A DNA stretch of 64,000 nt from Pseudorhodobacter sp. MZDSW-24AT (GTDB lineage Bacteria > Pseudomonadota > Alphaproteobacteria > Rhodobacterales > Rhodobacteraceae): positions 62,001 to 126,000 of the forward strand of contig NZ_PGOI01000007.1 of NCBI RefSeq assembly GCF_002794355.1. The letters are read 5' to 3'. Numbering within the stretch: position 1 is the first letter of the stretch; each line of letters starts with the position of its first letter. Positions 1 to 8,633 of this stretch are shown here, in pieces. The translations under genes and the position numbers were made by a program. The notes under the pieces were generated by a model. It saw only the letters and a program-made list of their open reading frames with translations, was not told where the DNA came from and made no database searches.

Positions 1-52
1 ATCGGCATGGAAAATAGTCGAGCGACCGGTCGCCCGGATACAGATATGCCAT
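1..52 (-). CDS. DUF6473 family protein, N-terminal fragment
   Basis: Only the first 17 codons lie in the window; the gene reads off its left edge from an ATG at 52-50. The start reads MAYLYPGDRSLDYFPCR. The LDYFPCR core is how I remember DUF6473 proteins of Rhodobacteraceae beginning; these are conserved proteins of unknown function. The gene is divergent from the 3-hydroxybutyryl-CoA dehydrogenase gene, with about 190 bp between the two starts. The assignment rests on one short stretch and on memory, so the rest of the gene is needed to confirm it. Confidence 0.5.
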   Translation of the reverse strand, partial: MAYLYPGDRSLDYFPCR

Positions 53-241
53 CACACCCACCACAGTTTTCAGACACCCGTCGCCAGACTTGGCGATTCC
101 CGTTGCGAAAGCCTTAAAGGGCGGATTGACAGAAAATTCCTGCGATTGGAGGGCGACGGCAAGGCCCTGCACCGCGGCGCCCTTGCTCCGCCCCGGCCCG
201 CCGCATAAGGTTGCGGCGGCGGTGAAGGAAGGATGTTGCAA

Positions 242-1117
242 ATGGATATTTCCAGCGTGGGCGTGGTGGGTGCGGGGCAGATGGGCAACGGGATTGCGCA
301 TGTGTTTGCCTTGGCCGGCTATGATGTGACCCTGACCGATGTGAATGAGGCGGCCCTGTCGCGGGCGATGGCCACCATTGACCGCAACATCGAACGGCAG
401 GTCGCACGCGGCAAGGTGACGGCGGAGGAGAAATCGGCCGCGATGGCACGTATCCGCACCACGATGACGCTGGCCGAGGTGGGACCTTGCGATCTGATCA
501 TCGAGGCCGCGACCGAGCGCGAAACCGTGAAGCAGGCGATCTTTGAGGACCTGCTGCCTCATCTGAAGCCGCACACGATTCTGACCTCGAACACCTCGTC
601 GATTTCGATCACCCGGCTGGCGAGCCGGACAGATCGTCCGGAAAAGTTCATGGGTTTTCATTTCATGAACCCGGTGCCGGTGATGCAACTGGTGGAATTG
701 ATCCGCGGGATCGCGACGGATCAGGACACTTGGGACAAGATGCATGCCGTGGTGCGGCGTCTGGGCAAGACAGCGGCGAGTGCCGAGGATTTCCCCGCCT
801 TCATCGTGAACCGCATCCTGATGCCGATGATCAACGAAGCGGTCTATACGCTTTATGAAGGGGTGGGGTCGGTCAAATCGATCGATGAGTCGCTCAAGCT
901 GGGGGCCAACCATCCGATGGGGCCGCTGGAGCTTGCGGATTTCATCGGGCTGGACACCTGCCTTGCGATCATGAACGTGCTGCATGACGGGCTGGCGGAT
1001 ACCAAATACCGGCCCTGCCCGCTGCTGACGAAATATGTCGAAGCAGGGTGGCTGGGGCGCAAGACGCAGCGGGGGTTTTATGACTACCGCGGCGAGGTGC
1101 CGGTGCCAACGCGCTGA
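242..1117 (+). CDS. 3-hydroxybutyryl-CoA dehydrogenase
   Basis: Cytosolic 291-aa NAD(P)-dependent dehydrogenase that interconverts 3-hydroxybutyryl-CoA and acetoacetyl-CoA in short-chain acyl-CoA and polyhydroxybutyrate metabolism. The N-terminal Rossmann fold has the GAGQMG loop at residues 10-15. The catalytic histidine lies in GFHFMNPVP, followed by the C-terminal 3HCDH domain (HPMGPLELADFIGLD, ending RGFYDY). Length fits the single-domain HBD/PaaH family rather than fused FadB. An in-frame ATG at 233 abuts the ribosome-binding site AAGGAAGG (225-232), so the ATG at 242, with normal spacing, is preferred. It is monocistronic here, followed by palindromic repeats and a convergent gene. Exact physiological name (hbd, paaH or fadB2) cannot be settled from sequence. 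Confidence 0.9.
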   Translation: MDISSVGVVGAGQMGNGIAHVFALAGYDVTLTDVNEAALSRAMATIDRNIERQVARGKVTAEEKSAAMARIRTTMTLAEVGPCDLIIEAATERETVKQAIFEDLLPHLKPHTILTSNTSSISITRLASRTDRPEKFMGFHFMNPVPVMQLVELIRGIATDQDTWDKMHAVVRRLGKTAASAEDFPAFIVNRILMPMINEAVYTLYEGVGSVKSIDESLKLGANHPMGPLELADFIGLDTCLAIMNVLHDGLADTKYRPCPLLTKYVEAGWLGRKTQRGFYDYRGEVPVPTR

Positions 1118-1124
1118 AGCGCAC

Positions 1125-1207
1125 GATTTTTCTGCGAAAAATCCAATGCACGCCCCGATTTTTCTGCGAAAAATCGCAGGGGAGAGGTGGTTTTTCGCAG
1201 AAAAATC
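1125..1207. repeat. three copies of a 19-bp palindromic repeat
   Basis: The unit GATTTTTCTGCGAAAAATC occurs at 1125-1143 and 1157-1175, identical both times. An inverted copy with one mismatch lies at 1189-1207. Each unit is itself a hairpin with arms GATTTTTC/GAAAAATC and a TGC loop. The cluster fills the gap between two convergent genes. I recall such TTTTTCTGCGAAAAA palindromes as common in Rhodobacteraceae; here they could act as a bidirectional transcription stop or a REP-like element. Confidence 0.85.
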
Positions 1208-1222
1208 GATCGGGATGTCGGC

Positions 1223-2131
1223 TTAGCGCTTGCCCAGATCCAAGGTGTGCTGGCGCAGCCAGGCAAGAAAACCGCGCGGGTTGCCTTCCCATTTGTCCAG
1301 TTCGGAGGCCGGAATCGGGGCGCCGATGAAGGGGCGCTGCGGCTTGAACAGGGCGCGCTTGATTTCATACAGCAAGAGCCCCTGCCGCAGCGTGTCTGAC
1401 AGCTTGTTGGCGATCAGGAACATACGGCTGTTCTGCCCTGTGAAATGGACGGGCACGATGGTGGCGCCCGAGCGCTGAATCATCTTGTGGGTGAAGACGT
1501 TCCATTCGGCCTCGACCGCCGGGCCGAAGAAGCCTTCGGACATTGCCACCTTGCCTGCCGGAAACAGGATGATGACACCGCCGCGCTTGAGATGGTCCAT
1601 AGTCTGCTGCCGCATCACCAGCCCGTCCTCGCGCGCATTCGCCTCATGCGGGAAGGGGACGGGGATCATGAATTCCTCGACCTCGGGGATGCCGGTGAGC
1701 AAGGAGCGGGTGAGGATCTTGAAATCTGACCGCACGCGATTGACGATTTCCGCAAGGATCATGCCGTCGACCAGACCATGCGGATGGTTGGACACCACCA
1801 CCACCGGGCCGGTGGCGGGGATATGTGCCACCTCTTCCGCAGGTGTGTCGATGCGGATGCCCATATGGCGCAGCGCCTTGGGCCAGAAGGGCGAGCCGAA
1901 CGGGGCACCCGCGCGTTCGAACTGACGGATCAGGCGCAGCAGGGTGACCTTGGCGGTCGCCCATTCGATGGCGCGGATCGCCCCTGCCTTGACCGGATTC
2001 GAGAAACTGCCAGCATAGGAAAGCCGGCGCATATCATAAGGACGGTCTGTCGGCGGGCGCGTTGCGCTGTCACCGAGCCGCGTGTCGATCTGCGGATGTT
2101 CTGTCACGATCCGTCGGCCTTTCTGCACCAC
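1223..2131 (-). CDS. 1-acyl-glycerol-3-phosphate-type (PlsC-like) acyltransferase
   Basis: Putative lysophospholipid acyltransferase of about 300 aa, acting at the inner face of the membrane on glycerolipids. The motif NHPHGLVDG (about residues 115-123) is the variant NHPxGxxDG, with five residues between His and Asp instead of the four of classic PlsC. A second block, LFPAGKVA, corresponds to the glycerophosphate-binding motif III. The longest frame starts at a GTG (2131) 8 bp after the ptsH stop. Another GTG at 2107, giving MTEHPQID, is also possible, so the start is uncertain. It is the last gene of the ptsH string, which suggests co-transcription rather than shared function. The substrate is unknown; ornithine-lipid acylation is one alternative. 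Confidence 0.75.
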   Translation of the reverse strand: MVQKGRRIVTEHPQIDTRLGDSATRPPTDRPYDMRRLSYAGSFSNPVKAGAIRAIEWATAKVTLLRLIRQFERAGAPFGSPFWPKALRHMGIRIDTPAEEVAHIPATGPVVVVSNHPHGLVDGMILAEIVNRVRSDFKILTRSLLTGIPEVEEFMIPVPFPHEANAREDGLVMRQQTMDHLKRGGVIILFPAGKVAMSEGFFGPAVEAEWNVFTHKMIQRSGATIVPVHFTGQNSRMFLIANKLSDTLRQGLLLYEIKRALFKPQRPFIGAPIPASELDKWEGNPRGFLAWLRQHTLDLGKR

Positions 2132-2139
2132 CTTGTGGC

Positions 2140-2409
2140 TCAGTACTCTTCTCCGAAGCGATTGGCCACCAGCGCCGAGAGCGCATCGGCCAGCGGGTCC
2201 GCCTCGGCCCCCGTGGTGCGGACTTCAATAGAGGTTCCGCGAGAGGCTGCCAACATCAAAAGCCCCATGATGGAGTCACCCGACACGGTCATCCCGTCCT
2301 TGGTGACCTGCGCTTCGGCATCATGTGCTTCGACGACCTCGACGAATTTGGCGCTGGCCCGGGCATGAAGCCCCTTTTCATTGACGATGAGCAGAACTTT
2401 ATCGGCCAA
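2140..2409 (-). CDS. ptsH: HPr phosphocarrier protein of a regulatory PTS
   Basis: 89-aa HPr. The active-site loop GLHARAS places the phosphorylatable histidine at residue 15, and the GDSIMGLLML block places Ser46 where HPr kinase acts. Both sites are therefore present. HPr takes phosphate from enzyme I at His15 and passes it to EIIA; Ser46 phosphorylation by the nearby HprK would inhibit this. No sugar-specific EIIB/EIIC gene is in the window, so this resembles the alphaproteobacterial regulatory PTS, which signals nitrogen and carbon status instead of importing sugar. Enzyme I (ptsP) is not in the window. Confidence 0.95.
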   Translation of the reverse strand: MADKVLLIVNEKGLHARASAKFVEVVEAHDAEAQVTKDGMTVSGDSIMGLLMLAASRGTSIEVRTTGAEADPLADALSALVANRFGEEY

Positions 2410-2411
2410 AT

Positions 2412-2807
2412 TCAGGCACCTCCGCCCAGATCGAGGCTGTTGATGTATTTTCGCCCCGCATCGAGCGCGGCTGCCACGGCTTCTGCCACGGGCACATCAC
2501 GGGATTTTGTTAGCTTGATCAGCATCGGCAGATTTGCGCCGTAGATGATACGCCGGTCCGGCCCGCAGCAGGCCATCAGGGACAGGTTCGAAGGCGAGCC
2601 ACCGAACATGTCGGTGACCACCACCACGCCGGTGCCTGCGTCCACAGCATCGGCGGCACCACAAATCTCGGCCTGTTTGGCAGCGCGATCATGGTCATCC
2701 TCGATCGAGATGGCGCGCATGCCCGATTGTGGGCCCACCACATGCTCCACCGCGGCGAGGTATTCGCGCGCAAGGCCACCATGAGCCACGATCACGATTC
2801 CGATCAC
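2412..2807 (-). CDS. PTS EIIA component, mannose/fructose type
   Basis: 131-aa EIIA-Man domain protein. The N-terminus [10 protein letters not shown] places the phosphorylated histidine at residue 9; DMFGGSPSN is the conserved active-site loop. The protein stands alone, without the EIIB domain fused in enteric ManX and without permease genes, consistent with a phosphoryl acceptor used for regulation. It lies 2 bp before ptsH and overlaps rapZ by 4 bp, so it is translationally coupled within the hprK-rapZ-EIIA-ptsH operon. Usually annotated as manX or ptsA in related genomes. Confidence 0.92.
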   Translation of the reverse strand: MIGIVIVAHGGLAREYLAAVEHVVGPQSGMRAISIEDDHDRAAKQAEICGAADAVDAGTGVVVVTDMFGGSPSNLSLMACCGPDRRIIYGANLPMLIKLTKSRDVPVAEAVAAALDAGRKYINSLDLGGGA

Positions 2808-3751
2808 CCGCCGTCCATCCTTGTTGCTAGCGCACCTGCGGCAGCTGGCCCGGCAGCTGCGCGCCGTTCAAGTTCCCGGTGCCGTTTTGACACCGCCCAG
2901 CCGCTCTGCGCAAGGGCATCGGCGATCAATTCCGTGACGGCAACAGACCTGTGTTGCCCTCCGGTGCAGCCGAATGCAATGCTGACATGCGAGCGCCCCT
3001 CGGCCAGATGGGCCGGAAGGAGAAAAGCAATCAAATCACTCAGCTTTTGGTAGAACTCCGCAAAGCGTTCATCCGCCTGGATGAAGGCCACCACCTGCGA
3101 ATCGCGCCCGTCGAGGGGTTTGAGCGCGCGGTCCCAATGTGGGTTGCGCAGGAAGCGGCAGTCAAACACCATGTCGACGCCGCGCGGCACCCCGCGTTTG
3201 TAGCTGAAGCTTTGCACCGAGACGGCGAGATTGGGGCCCCGCCCTTGCCCGAACCAGCGTGTCACCTCGGCCTTGAGGCCATGCACCGTCAGATCGGAGG
3301 TGTCGATGAGATGGTCGGCGCGCACCTTGATGGGTGCGAGCAGATCAATCTCACGCTCCACCCCCTCCTCGGGGCTGTCGGTGGGGGCGAGCGGGTGGCG
3401 GCGGCGGGTTTCACTGTAACGCTGCACCAGAACAGCAGGCTGGCAATCGAGATAGAGCACGGTCAGCTGCACCCGAGGATCGCGGGTCAGGCGGTCAATC
3501 AGCTCGATCAGGCTGGAGGCGGCAAAATCGCGGTTGCGCACATCCAAGCCAAGGGCGATCGGCTGTGCGGTGGGAGCGCCTTCAATCAGGCGGGGGACAA
3601 GCGACAGCGGCAGATTGTCAATCACCTCATAGCCGAGGTCTTCCAGCGCGTTGATCGCGGTCGACCGCCCTGCCCCCGAAGGCCCGGTGACCAGAACCAG
3701 CTGGTGGTCCTGCCGTGACAAAGACTCGGATCTGTCCACGTCGTTCAGCAT
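2804..3751 (-). CDS. rapZ: RNase adapter / nucleotide-binding protein RapZ (YvcJ family)
   Basis: 315-aa P-loop protein of the RapZ/YvcJ family. The Walker A motif GPSGAGRST is at residues 23-31. The C-terminal signature [11 protein letters not shown] is the conserved family motif. Enteric RapZ guides RNase E to a small RNA controlling amino-sugar synthesis; the role in alphaproteobacteria is not established, and a link to PTS signalling is inferred from its fixed place between hprK and EIIA. It starts 2 bp after the hprK stop and overlaps the EIIA gene by 4 bp. Confidence 0.93.
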   Translation of the reverse strand: MLNDVDRSESLSRQDHQLVLVTGPSGAGRSTAINALEDLGYEVIDNLPLSLVPRLIEGAPTAQPIALGLDVRNRDFAASSLIELIDRLTRDPRVQLTVLYLDCQPAVLVQRYSETRRRHPLAPTDSPEEGVEREIDLLAPIKVRADHLIDTSDLTVHGLKAEVTRWFGQGRGPNLAVSVQSFSYKRGVPRGVDMVFDCRFLRNPHWDRALKPLDGRDSQVVAFIQADERFAEFYQKLSDLIAFLLPAHLAEGRSHVSIAFGCTGGQHRSVAVTELIADALAQSGWAVSKRHRELERRAAAGPAAAGALATRMDGG

Positions 3752-3753
3752 CG

Positions 3754-4176
3754 CTATCCACGTCGCCCAAATAAGACATAGTGCCGGAGCGAAGAAGGAA
3801 AATGGGCTGAATCATTGGAAAGCACAAGGGCAAGCGGCTTTCCCAAAAGGGTGATCGCGTGATGCGGCGGCAGGCGGGTGGTTTCGGGCTGGTCAAGATC
3901 CACCACCAGCGCAACAGGAGCCTGTGGCAGGTGGGGCGCATGGAGCAGGCCAATGCCGCGCGCTTCGATCAGGCCGATGAGCGGCGGCGGGCAGCGGGCG
4001 ATGACTTCCTCGCCCTCACGCGACAAAAGGGTCTGGTCATCGGCCACAAGAGTGGCGCCGATGGCCATGAGCTGCAAAGCCAATGACGATTTTCCGCGCC
4101 CAGAGGCGCCTTTGATCAGCACGCCGCGCCCGTCAAAGGCAACAGTGGTGGCGTGCAAGCGAAGCGGCGCCGTCAT
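3754..4176 (-). CDS. hprK: HPr kinase/phosphorylase, short alphaproteobacterial form
   Basis: 140-aa protein matching only the C-terminal kinase domain of Firmicute HprK (about 310 aa). The P-loop GASGRGKS is at residues 23-30 and the HprK signature IEARGIGLL follows around residue 70. It lacks the N-terminal regulatory domain, as is usual in alphaproteobacteria. Predicted reaction: ATP-dependent phosphorylation of HPr Ser46 and its reversal; HPr encoded two genes away retains Ser46. It sits 9 bp after chvG, tying PTS state to the ChvG/ChvI two-component system. Confidence 0.93.
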   Translation of the reverse strand: MTAPLRLHATTVAFDGRGVLIKGASGRGKSSLALQLMAIGATLVADDQTLLSREGEEVIARCPPPLIGLIEARGIGLLHAPHLPQAPVALVVDLDQPETTRLPPHHAITLLGKPLALVLSNDSAHFPSSLRHYVLFGRRG

Positions 4177-4185
4177 GGCGCGGGG

Positions 4186-5886
4186 TCAGACGGGAAGACC
4201 GACGATGAAGCGCGCCCCCAAGGGATCAGACGTGGCGTCAGCATGGGTGGGGCGGATGTTCTCGGCCCAGATCACCCCGCCATGCGCCTCGACGATCTGC
4301 TTGGAAATCGACAGTCCAAGGCCGGAATTGTTGCCAAACTGCCCTTGCGGGCGTTCCGAGTAAAAGCGTTTGAACACCTTTTCCAGCGCCTGTTCAGGGA
4401 TACCGGGGCCAGTGTCTTCCACCACCACCAACACCCGGTCATCGCGCTTGCGCGTCCAGACCCGGACGGCATCGCCGTCTTCACAGAAAGAGACGGCATT
4501 GGTGATCAAGTTGACGAAGACTTGGGCCAGACGCGCCTCCAGCCCTGAGATGACAATGGGCTCGACCGGGAAATCGGTGATCAACTCGACCCCTTTTTCG
4601 CCGGCCTGCTGGCCGAGGTAATCGCACAGGTTGGTGAGGGTCTTGGTCAGGTTGAAGGTTTCCTCCTGTTCCTTGACCAATTCGCTGTCAAGGCGGGAGG
4701 CGTTGGAAATGTCGCTGACCAGTCGGTCGAGACGGCGCACATCATGATCGATCACCTCGAGCAGCCGGGTGCGCTGATCGTCGCGCTTGGCGACATGCAG
4801 CGACGCTACGGCCGAGCGCAGGCTGGCGAGCGGGTTCTTGATTTCATGCGCGACATCGGCGGCGAATTGTTCGTTGGCGTCAATCCGGTCATATAGCGCG
4901 GCGACCATGCCGCGCACGGCCACCGAAAGGCGGCCGATTTCATCTGGGCGCCCGGCCAGATCGGGAATGCGAATGCGCCCCGCCTGCATCTTGCGGGCAT
5001 CCCCATCCTGACCAATCTCTGCCGCCGCTGCGAGGTCGGACAGGGGATTGGCGATGGTGGATGCGAGCACAAGACTGAGACCAATCGACACCAAAAGGGC
5101 CAGAACGAACATCTGCAGGATCTGTTCACGTTCGTTGCGGACGAGCGCGTCGATCTCGCCCTCGGCACTGATCAATGCGACGACACCCAGCACCTCTCCC
5201 GCACGCTCGATCGGGCTGGCCACCGAGAAAAACGCCCCACCGCTGGCGCCTTTGCCAAGGTTTACGGCGGTTTCCCCGGCAAGCGCCTGAGCGAAAAGTG
5301 TCCGTGCCAGACTTTCCGGATCGACGCTGACGCCGCGCCCCTCGGGCTCGGTCAAGAGCCTCGAGGTGCTGTCCCACAAGGCGTTTAGAAAGCCGGTGAT
5401 GAGAGTGGACTGGTCATCGCGGGCGGCGCCATCCGCAGGGCCGGTCGCCGTTGCGACCACACGCCCCGTGCTGTCAAGCACCACGACCGAGGTTCCGGGG
5501 CTGAGGCTGATGTTTCCGACCCAGCGCGCAAACGCGCCCTCGGGGGCCATGTCAACCATGCCTTCATCCGGGAGCCGCGCCTCGAACACATCTGCGATCA
5601 GCTGCGCTTCGGTCACAAACCCCTGTTCGCGCTGCACCACCAGACTGTCACGGAAGGGGTTGAGAAAAAGCACCCCGGCCACCAGCACCACCAAAGCCAG
5701 CAGATTGAAGATGATGATCTTGCGGGCCAGCGGCGACCGTTTCAGCGCCATCACCCCCCGCTTGCCCCGCGTTTCGCGCAGGGCAGGATCAGCCGCCTCG
5801 GGCGAGACCCAATCCTCGCTCACAAGCACCTCGGCGCCCTTGGTGCTGCGCTGTTCCCGGAGGCCGATCTGAGGCATCGCCGTCAT
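4186..5886 (-). CDS. chvG: sensor histidine kinase ChvG
   Basis: 566-aa inner-membrane sensor kinase. Order: cytoplasmic N-terminus, TM1 (about 57-75), periplasmic stimulus-sensing domain (about 80-255), TM2 (about 256-278), HAMP, HisKA with H347 in [14 protein letters not shown], and HATPase_c with DTGPGIPE and [19 protein letters not shown]. In relatives ChvG (ExoS, BatS) responds to acid or cell-envelope stress and phosphorylates ChvI. The start overlaps the chvI stop by 4 bp, giving coupled translation. No periplasmic ExoR repressor gene is adjacent. The long charged N-terminal extension before TM1 (about 50 aa) is somewhat unusual; a start nearer the membrane segment (for example MALKRS) is possible. 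Confidence 0.92.
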   Translation of the reverse strand: MTAMPQIGLREQRSTKGAEVLVSEDWVSPEAADPALRETRGKRGVMALKRSPLARKIIIFNLLALVVLVAGVLFLNPFRDSLVVQREQGFVTEAQLIADVFEARLPDEGMVDMAPEGAFARWVGNISLSPGTSVVVLDSTGRVVATATGPADGAARDDQSTLITGFLNALWDSTSRLLTEPEGRGVSVDPESLARTLFAQALAGETAVNLGKGASGGAFFSVASPIERAGEVLGVVALISAEGEIDALVRNEREQILQMFVLALLVSIGLSLVLASTIANPLSDLAAAAEIGQDGDARKMQAGRIRIPDLAGRPDEIGRLSVAVRGMVAALYDRIDANEQFAADVAHEIKNPLASLRSAVASLHVAKRDDQRTRLLEVIDHDVRRLDRLVSDISNASRLDSELVKEQEETFNLTKTLTNLCDYLGQQAGEKGVELITDFPVEPIVISGLEARLAQVFVNLITNAVSFCEDGDAVRVWTRKRDDRVLVVVEDTGPGIPEQALEKVFKRFYSERPQGQFGNNSGLGLSISKQIVEAHGGVIWAENIRPTHADATSDPLGARFIVGLPV

Positions 5887-6584
5887 GCTTCGTTGTAACG
5901 ATAGCCGATGCCATAGAGCGTTTCGATGGCGGAGAATTCGTCATCCACCGAGCGCATCTTCTTGCGCAAGCGTTTGATGTGGCTGTCGATGGTGCGATCA
6001 TCGACATAGACCTGATCATCATAGGCCACGTCCATCAACTGATCGCGCGACTTGACGAAGCCCGGTCGCTGCGCGAGCGCCTGAAGAAGCATGAATTCCG
6101 TGACGGTCAGCGAGACATCAAGCCCCTTCCACGACACCGAATGGCGCAGCGGGTCCATCCGCAGATGGCCGCGTTCCATGATCTTGGTTTCTTCCGTCAC
6201 CGCCACTTCGCCGGTGACGATGGCATCCTGACGGCGCAGGAGCGCACGGATCCGTTCCACCAAAAGCCTTTGGCTGAACGGCTTTTTCACATAGTCATCT
6301 GCGCCCATCCGCAGCCCTAGGACTTCGTCGATCTCATCATCCTTGGAGGTGAGAAAGATCACCGGCATCTTGGTCTTCTGGCGGATGCGCTGCAGCAGAT
6401 CCATCCCGTCCATGCGGGGCATCTTGATGTCGAGCACTGCCATATCCGGCATCCGGCGGGTGAATGCATCATAGGCGGACTGGCCGTCGTTGTAGGTTTC
6501 GACCTCAAACCCTTCAGCTTCCAGTGTCATCGATACTGACGTCAGGATGTTCCTGTCGTCATCAACAAGGGCGATCCTTGCCAT
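5883..6584 (-). CDS. chvI: response regulator ChvI (OmpR family)
   Basis: 233-aa regulator with an N-terminal receiver domain (acidic pocket D8-D10, phosphorylated D52 in [10 protein letters not shown], switch lysine in DDYVKKPF) and a C-terminal winged-helix DNA-binding domain that ends [12 protein letters not shown]...GIGYRYNEA. The ribosome-binding site AAGGAAA is well placed before the ATG at 6584. It is the first gene of the chvI-chvG-hprK-rapZ-EIIA-ptsH run and is divergent from pckA. In rhizobia ChvI controls envelope, exopolysaccharide and central-metabolism genes, pckA among them. Confidence 0.95.
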   Translation of the reverse strand: MARIALVDDDRNILTSVSMTLEAEGFEVETYNDGQSAYDAFTRRMPDMAVLDIKMPRMDGMDLLQRIRQKTKMPVIFLTSKDDEIDEVLGLRMGADDYVKKPFSQRLLVERIRALLRRQDAIVTGEVAVTEETKIMERGHLRMDPLRHSVSWKGLDVSLTVTEFMLLQALAQRPGFVKSRDQLMDVAYDDQVYVDDRTIDSHIKRLRKKMRSVDDEFSAIETLYGIGYRYNEA

Positions 6585-6753
6585 GGTGTGTATTTCCTTG
6601 TGACTGCCCGAACGCTTATTTTTGTAACATGATCGGTGGAACCCGTCACGGAATCAACAGCGAAGTGCGAATCACTGCACTTTCGACTCATATGACGCGG
6701 TAAAATTACCAACGAATGGCTAATTTGCCTCACTTCTTGCAAGTTGTCGGAAA

Positions 6754-6787
6754 TGATTGCGCTAACCTGCGGATGGTTGCGCTAACT
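6754..6787 (+). promoter_or_regulatory. two tandem LacI-family-like operators upstream of pckA
   Basis: TGATTGCGCTAACC (6754-6767) and TGGTTGCGCTAACT (6774-6787) each match 11 of 14 positions of the LacI/GalR-type palindrome TGTTAGCGCTAACA. Both keep a perfect right half-site, GCGCTAAC. Their centres are exactly 20 bp apart, two helical turns, so two dimers would lie on one face of the DNA. A regulator such as CceR, a LacI-family controller of central carbon metabolism in Rhodobacter sphaeroides, is a reasonable candidate; this is inference. Confidence 0.5.
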
Positions 6788-6820
6788 GCCGCAAAGCCTG
6801 CTGTTCTGATGCAAGTCCCC

Positions 6821-6826
6821 TATGAT
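6821..6826 (+). promoter_or_regulatory. possible -10 element of the pckA promoter
   Basis: TATGAT, four of six matches to TATAAT, lies about 120 bp before the pckA start and 34 bp beyond the second operator. No good -35 hexamer is seen at 16-18 bp spacing, which would suit an activated promoter with the operators centred near -53 and -73. Confidence 0.3.
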
Positions 6827-6945
6827 ATACGGCAAGCGTGGCCGCCCAATGGCCCTGGGCGCCGCCGGTATGCCATTGGCCCGCATACCGAATTCTGACC
6901 GAATATTCAGCCTGCGCCATTGCGCGGGCAACGGGAGCTTGCAGG

Positions 6946-8544
6946 ATGAACCACGGACGCGTGAACCCCAACCACACCCTTGACGCCACCGGCATCACAG
7001 GTTTGGGCAACGTCTATTACAACCAGATCGAGCCTGCCCTTGTCGAAGCCGCTGTCGCCCGTGGCGAAGGGCGTTTGGGCAAAGGGGGCGCCTTCCTGTG
7101 CGCCACCGGCCAGTTCACCGGCCGTTCGCCCAAGGACAAGTTCGTGGTGCGAACCGCTGCGGTGGAAGACACGATCTGGTGGGACAACAACGCCCCGATG
7201 GCCCCCGAAGCTTATGCCCTGCTCAAGGCTGACATGCTGGCGCATTTGCACGGGCGCGACATGTTCGTGCAAGATCTGTATGCCGGTGCCGATCCGGTGC
7301 ATCGTCTGGATGTGCGGGTGATCACCGAACTGGCATGGCACGGGCTGTTCATCCGCCATCTGCTGCGCCGCCCCGCCGCGTCCGAGCTTGACAGCTTTGC
7401 GCCGGAGTGGACGATCCTGAACGTGCCGAGTTTCAAGGCCGATCCGGCACGCCATGGCTGCCGCACCGAAACGGTGATCGCACTGAACTTTGACGAAAAG
7501 ACCGTGCTGATCGCCAACACCGCCTATGCGGGCGAGAACAAGAAATCGGTCTTCACCATTTTGAATTACCTTTTGCCAGACAAAGGCGTGATGCCGATGC
7601 ATTGCAGCGCCAACCATGCCATCGGAAATCCGGTGGATGCGGCGGTGTTCTTTGGCCTGTCGGGAACGGGCAAGACCACGCTGTCGGCCAGTCCCGACCG
7701 CACGCTGATCGGGGATGATGAACACGGCTGGTCCGATCGAGGCATCTTCAACTTCGAAGGCGGCTGTTACGCAAAAACCATCAACCTTGATCCCAAGGCG
7801 GAACCAGAGATCTACGCCACCACCTCACGCTTTGGTACGGTGGTCGAGAATATGGTTTATGACCCCGAAACGCTGGAACTGGATTTTTCCGACAATTCCC
7901 TGACCGACAACACCCGCTGCGCCTATCCGCTGGACGCGATTTCAAACGCGTCAGACACCGGGCTTGGCGGACATCCGCGCCATGTGGTCATGCTGACCTG
8001 CGACGCCTTTGGCGTGCTGCCGCCCATCGCGCGGCTGTCACCGGCGCAGGCGATGTATCACTTCTTGTCGGGTTTCACGTCCAAGGTGGCCGGAACCGAG
8101 CGCGGGATCACCGAACCCACGCCCACCTTCTCCACCTGCTTTGGCGCGCCCTTCATGCCGCGGCGGCCCGAGGTGTATGGCAAGCTGCTTCAGGAAAAGA
8201 TTCTGAAACAGGGGGCAACCTGCTGGCTGGTGAACACCGGCTGGACAGGCGGCGCCTTCGGCACCGGTCGGCGGATGCCGATCAAGGCCACCCGCGCCTT
8301 GCTGACAGCGGCGCTTGATGGCTCGCTGGCGGGTGTCGCCTTCCGCCGCGATCCAAACTTTGGCTTTGAAGTGCCGGTTGCGGTTGCGGGCGTGGACGCT
8401 GCCCTGCTCAATCCGCGCGACACTTGGGCCGACAAGGCCGCCTATGATGCGCAGGCCCAAAAGCTCGTGGAGATGTTCTCCAAGAACTTTGGCCAATATG
8501 TGCCCTACATTGATGATGACATCAAAGCCGCCGCGATCGGCTGA
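6946..8544 (+). CDS. pckA: phosphoenolpyruvate carboxykinase (ATP)
   Basis: 532-aa cytosolic enzyme converting oxaloacetate and ATP to phosphoenolpyruvate, CO2 and ADP, the first committed step of gluconeogenesis. Kinase-1 P-loop GLSGTGKTT lies at residues 237-245, kinase-2/metal site in [10 protein letters not shown] around 271, and the substrate loop GRSPKDKF near the N-terminus; [11 protein letters not shown] follows later. These identify the ATP-dependent rather than the GTP family. The start [10 protein letters not shown] at 6946 matches the family; GGGAG and AGGA lie just upstream. Divergent from chvI and followed by a hairpin terminator. Confidence 0.97.
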   Translation: MNHGRVNPNHTLDATGITGLGNVYYNQIEPALVEAAVARGEGRLGKGGAFLCATGQFTGRSPKDKFVVRTAAVEDTIWWDNNAPMAPEAYALLKADMLAHLHGRDMFVQDLYAGADPVHRLDVRVITELAWHGLFIRHLLRRPAASELDSFAPEWTILNVPSFKADPARHGCRTETVIALNFDEKTVLIANTAYAGENKKSVFTILNYLLPDKGVMPMHCSANHAIGNPVDAAVFFGLSGTGKTTLSASPDRTLIGDDEHGWSDRGIFNFEGGCYAKTINLDPKAEPEIYATTSRFGTVVENMVYDPETLELDFSDNSLTDNTRCAYPLDAISNASDTGLGGHPRHVVMLTCDAFGVLPPIARLSPAQAMYHFLSGFTSKVAGTERGITEPTPTFSTCFGAPFMPRRPEVYGKLLQEKILKQGATCWLVNTGWTGGAFGTGRRMPIKATRALLTAALDGSLAGVAFRRDPNFGFEVPVAVAGVDAALLNPRDTWADKAAYDAQAQKLVEMFSKNFGQYVPYIDDDIKAAAIG

Positions 8545-8554
8545 TCCCAAAACC

Positions 8555-8587
8555 AAAGCGCCCGCCCGCCTTGCGCGCGGGCGCTTT
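8555..8587. terminator. terminator hairpin after pckA
   Basis: AAAGCGCCCGC (8555-8565) pairs with GCGGGCGCTTT (8577-8587), an 11-bp perfect stem starting 10 bp after the pckA stop. The A and T ends make it usable in both directions between pckA and the convergent permease gene, although no long T run follows. Confidence 0.7.
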
Positions 8588-8591
8588 GCCA

Positions 8592-8616
8592 TTGCACCTT
8601 TCTGAAATACTCCCGC
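8592..8616 (+). repeat. 25-bp intergenic repeat, copy 1
   Basis: A 25-bp sequence running from TTGCACC to CTCCCGC. Its exact reverse complement is found at 44525-44549, 36 kb away, and a shortened relative lies at 17511-17533. All three lie just past the end of a gene. Confidence 0.8.
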
Positions 8617-8633
8617 GCGGAGCGCATCCGACC

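Larger units (their letters stand above)
6585..6945. promoter_or_regulatory. chvI-pckA divergent control region (361 bp, no gene)
   Basis: The longest gene-free stretch in the window. It must hold the promoters for chvI (leftward) and pckA (rightward). It contains two direct copies of a LacI-like operator (6754-6767, 6774-6787) and a -10-like TATGAT at 6821. It is markedly richer in A and T than flanking genes between about 6610 and 6760. No small ORF with a convincing ribosome-binding site was seen. An open frame reaching back from pckA to 6838 has no such site, and family alignment starts at the ATG at 6946. Confidence 0.7.

Noticed and set aside
126-154. TTGACA-like -35 before the 3-hydroxybutyryl-CoA dehydrogenase gene
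   Set aside because: No matching -10 hexamer at 16-18 bp spacing.
6838-6945. Extension of pckA to an upstream start
   Set aside because: The added 36 residues are not part of the family and overlap the candidate promoter.
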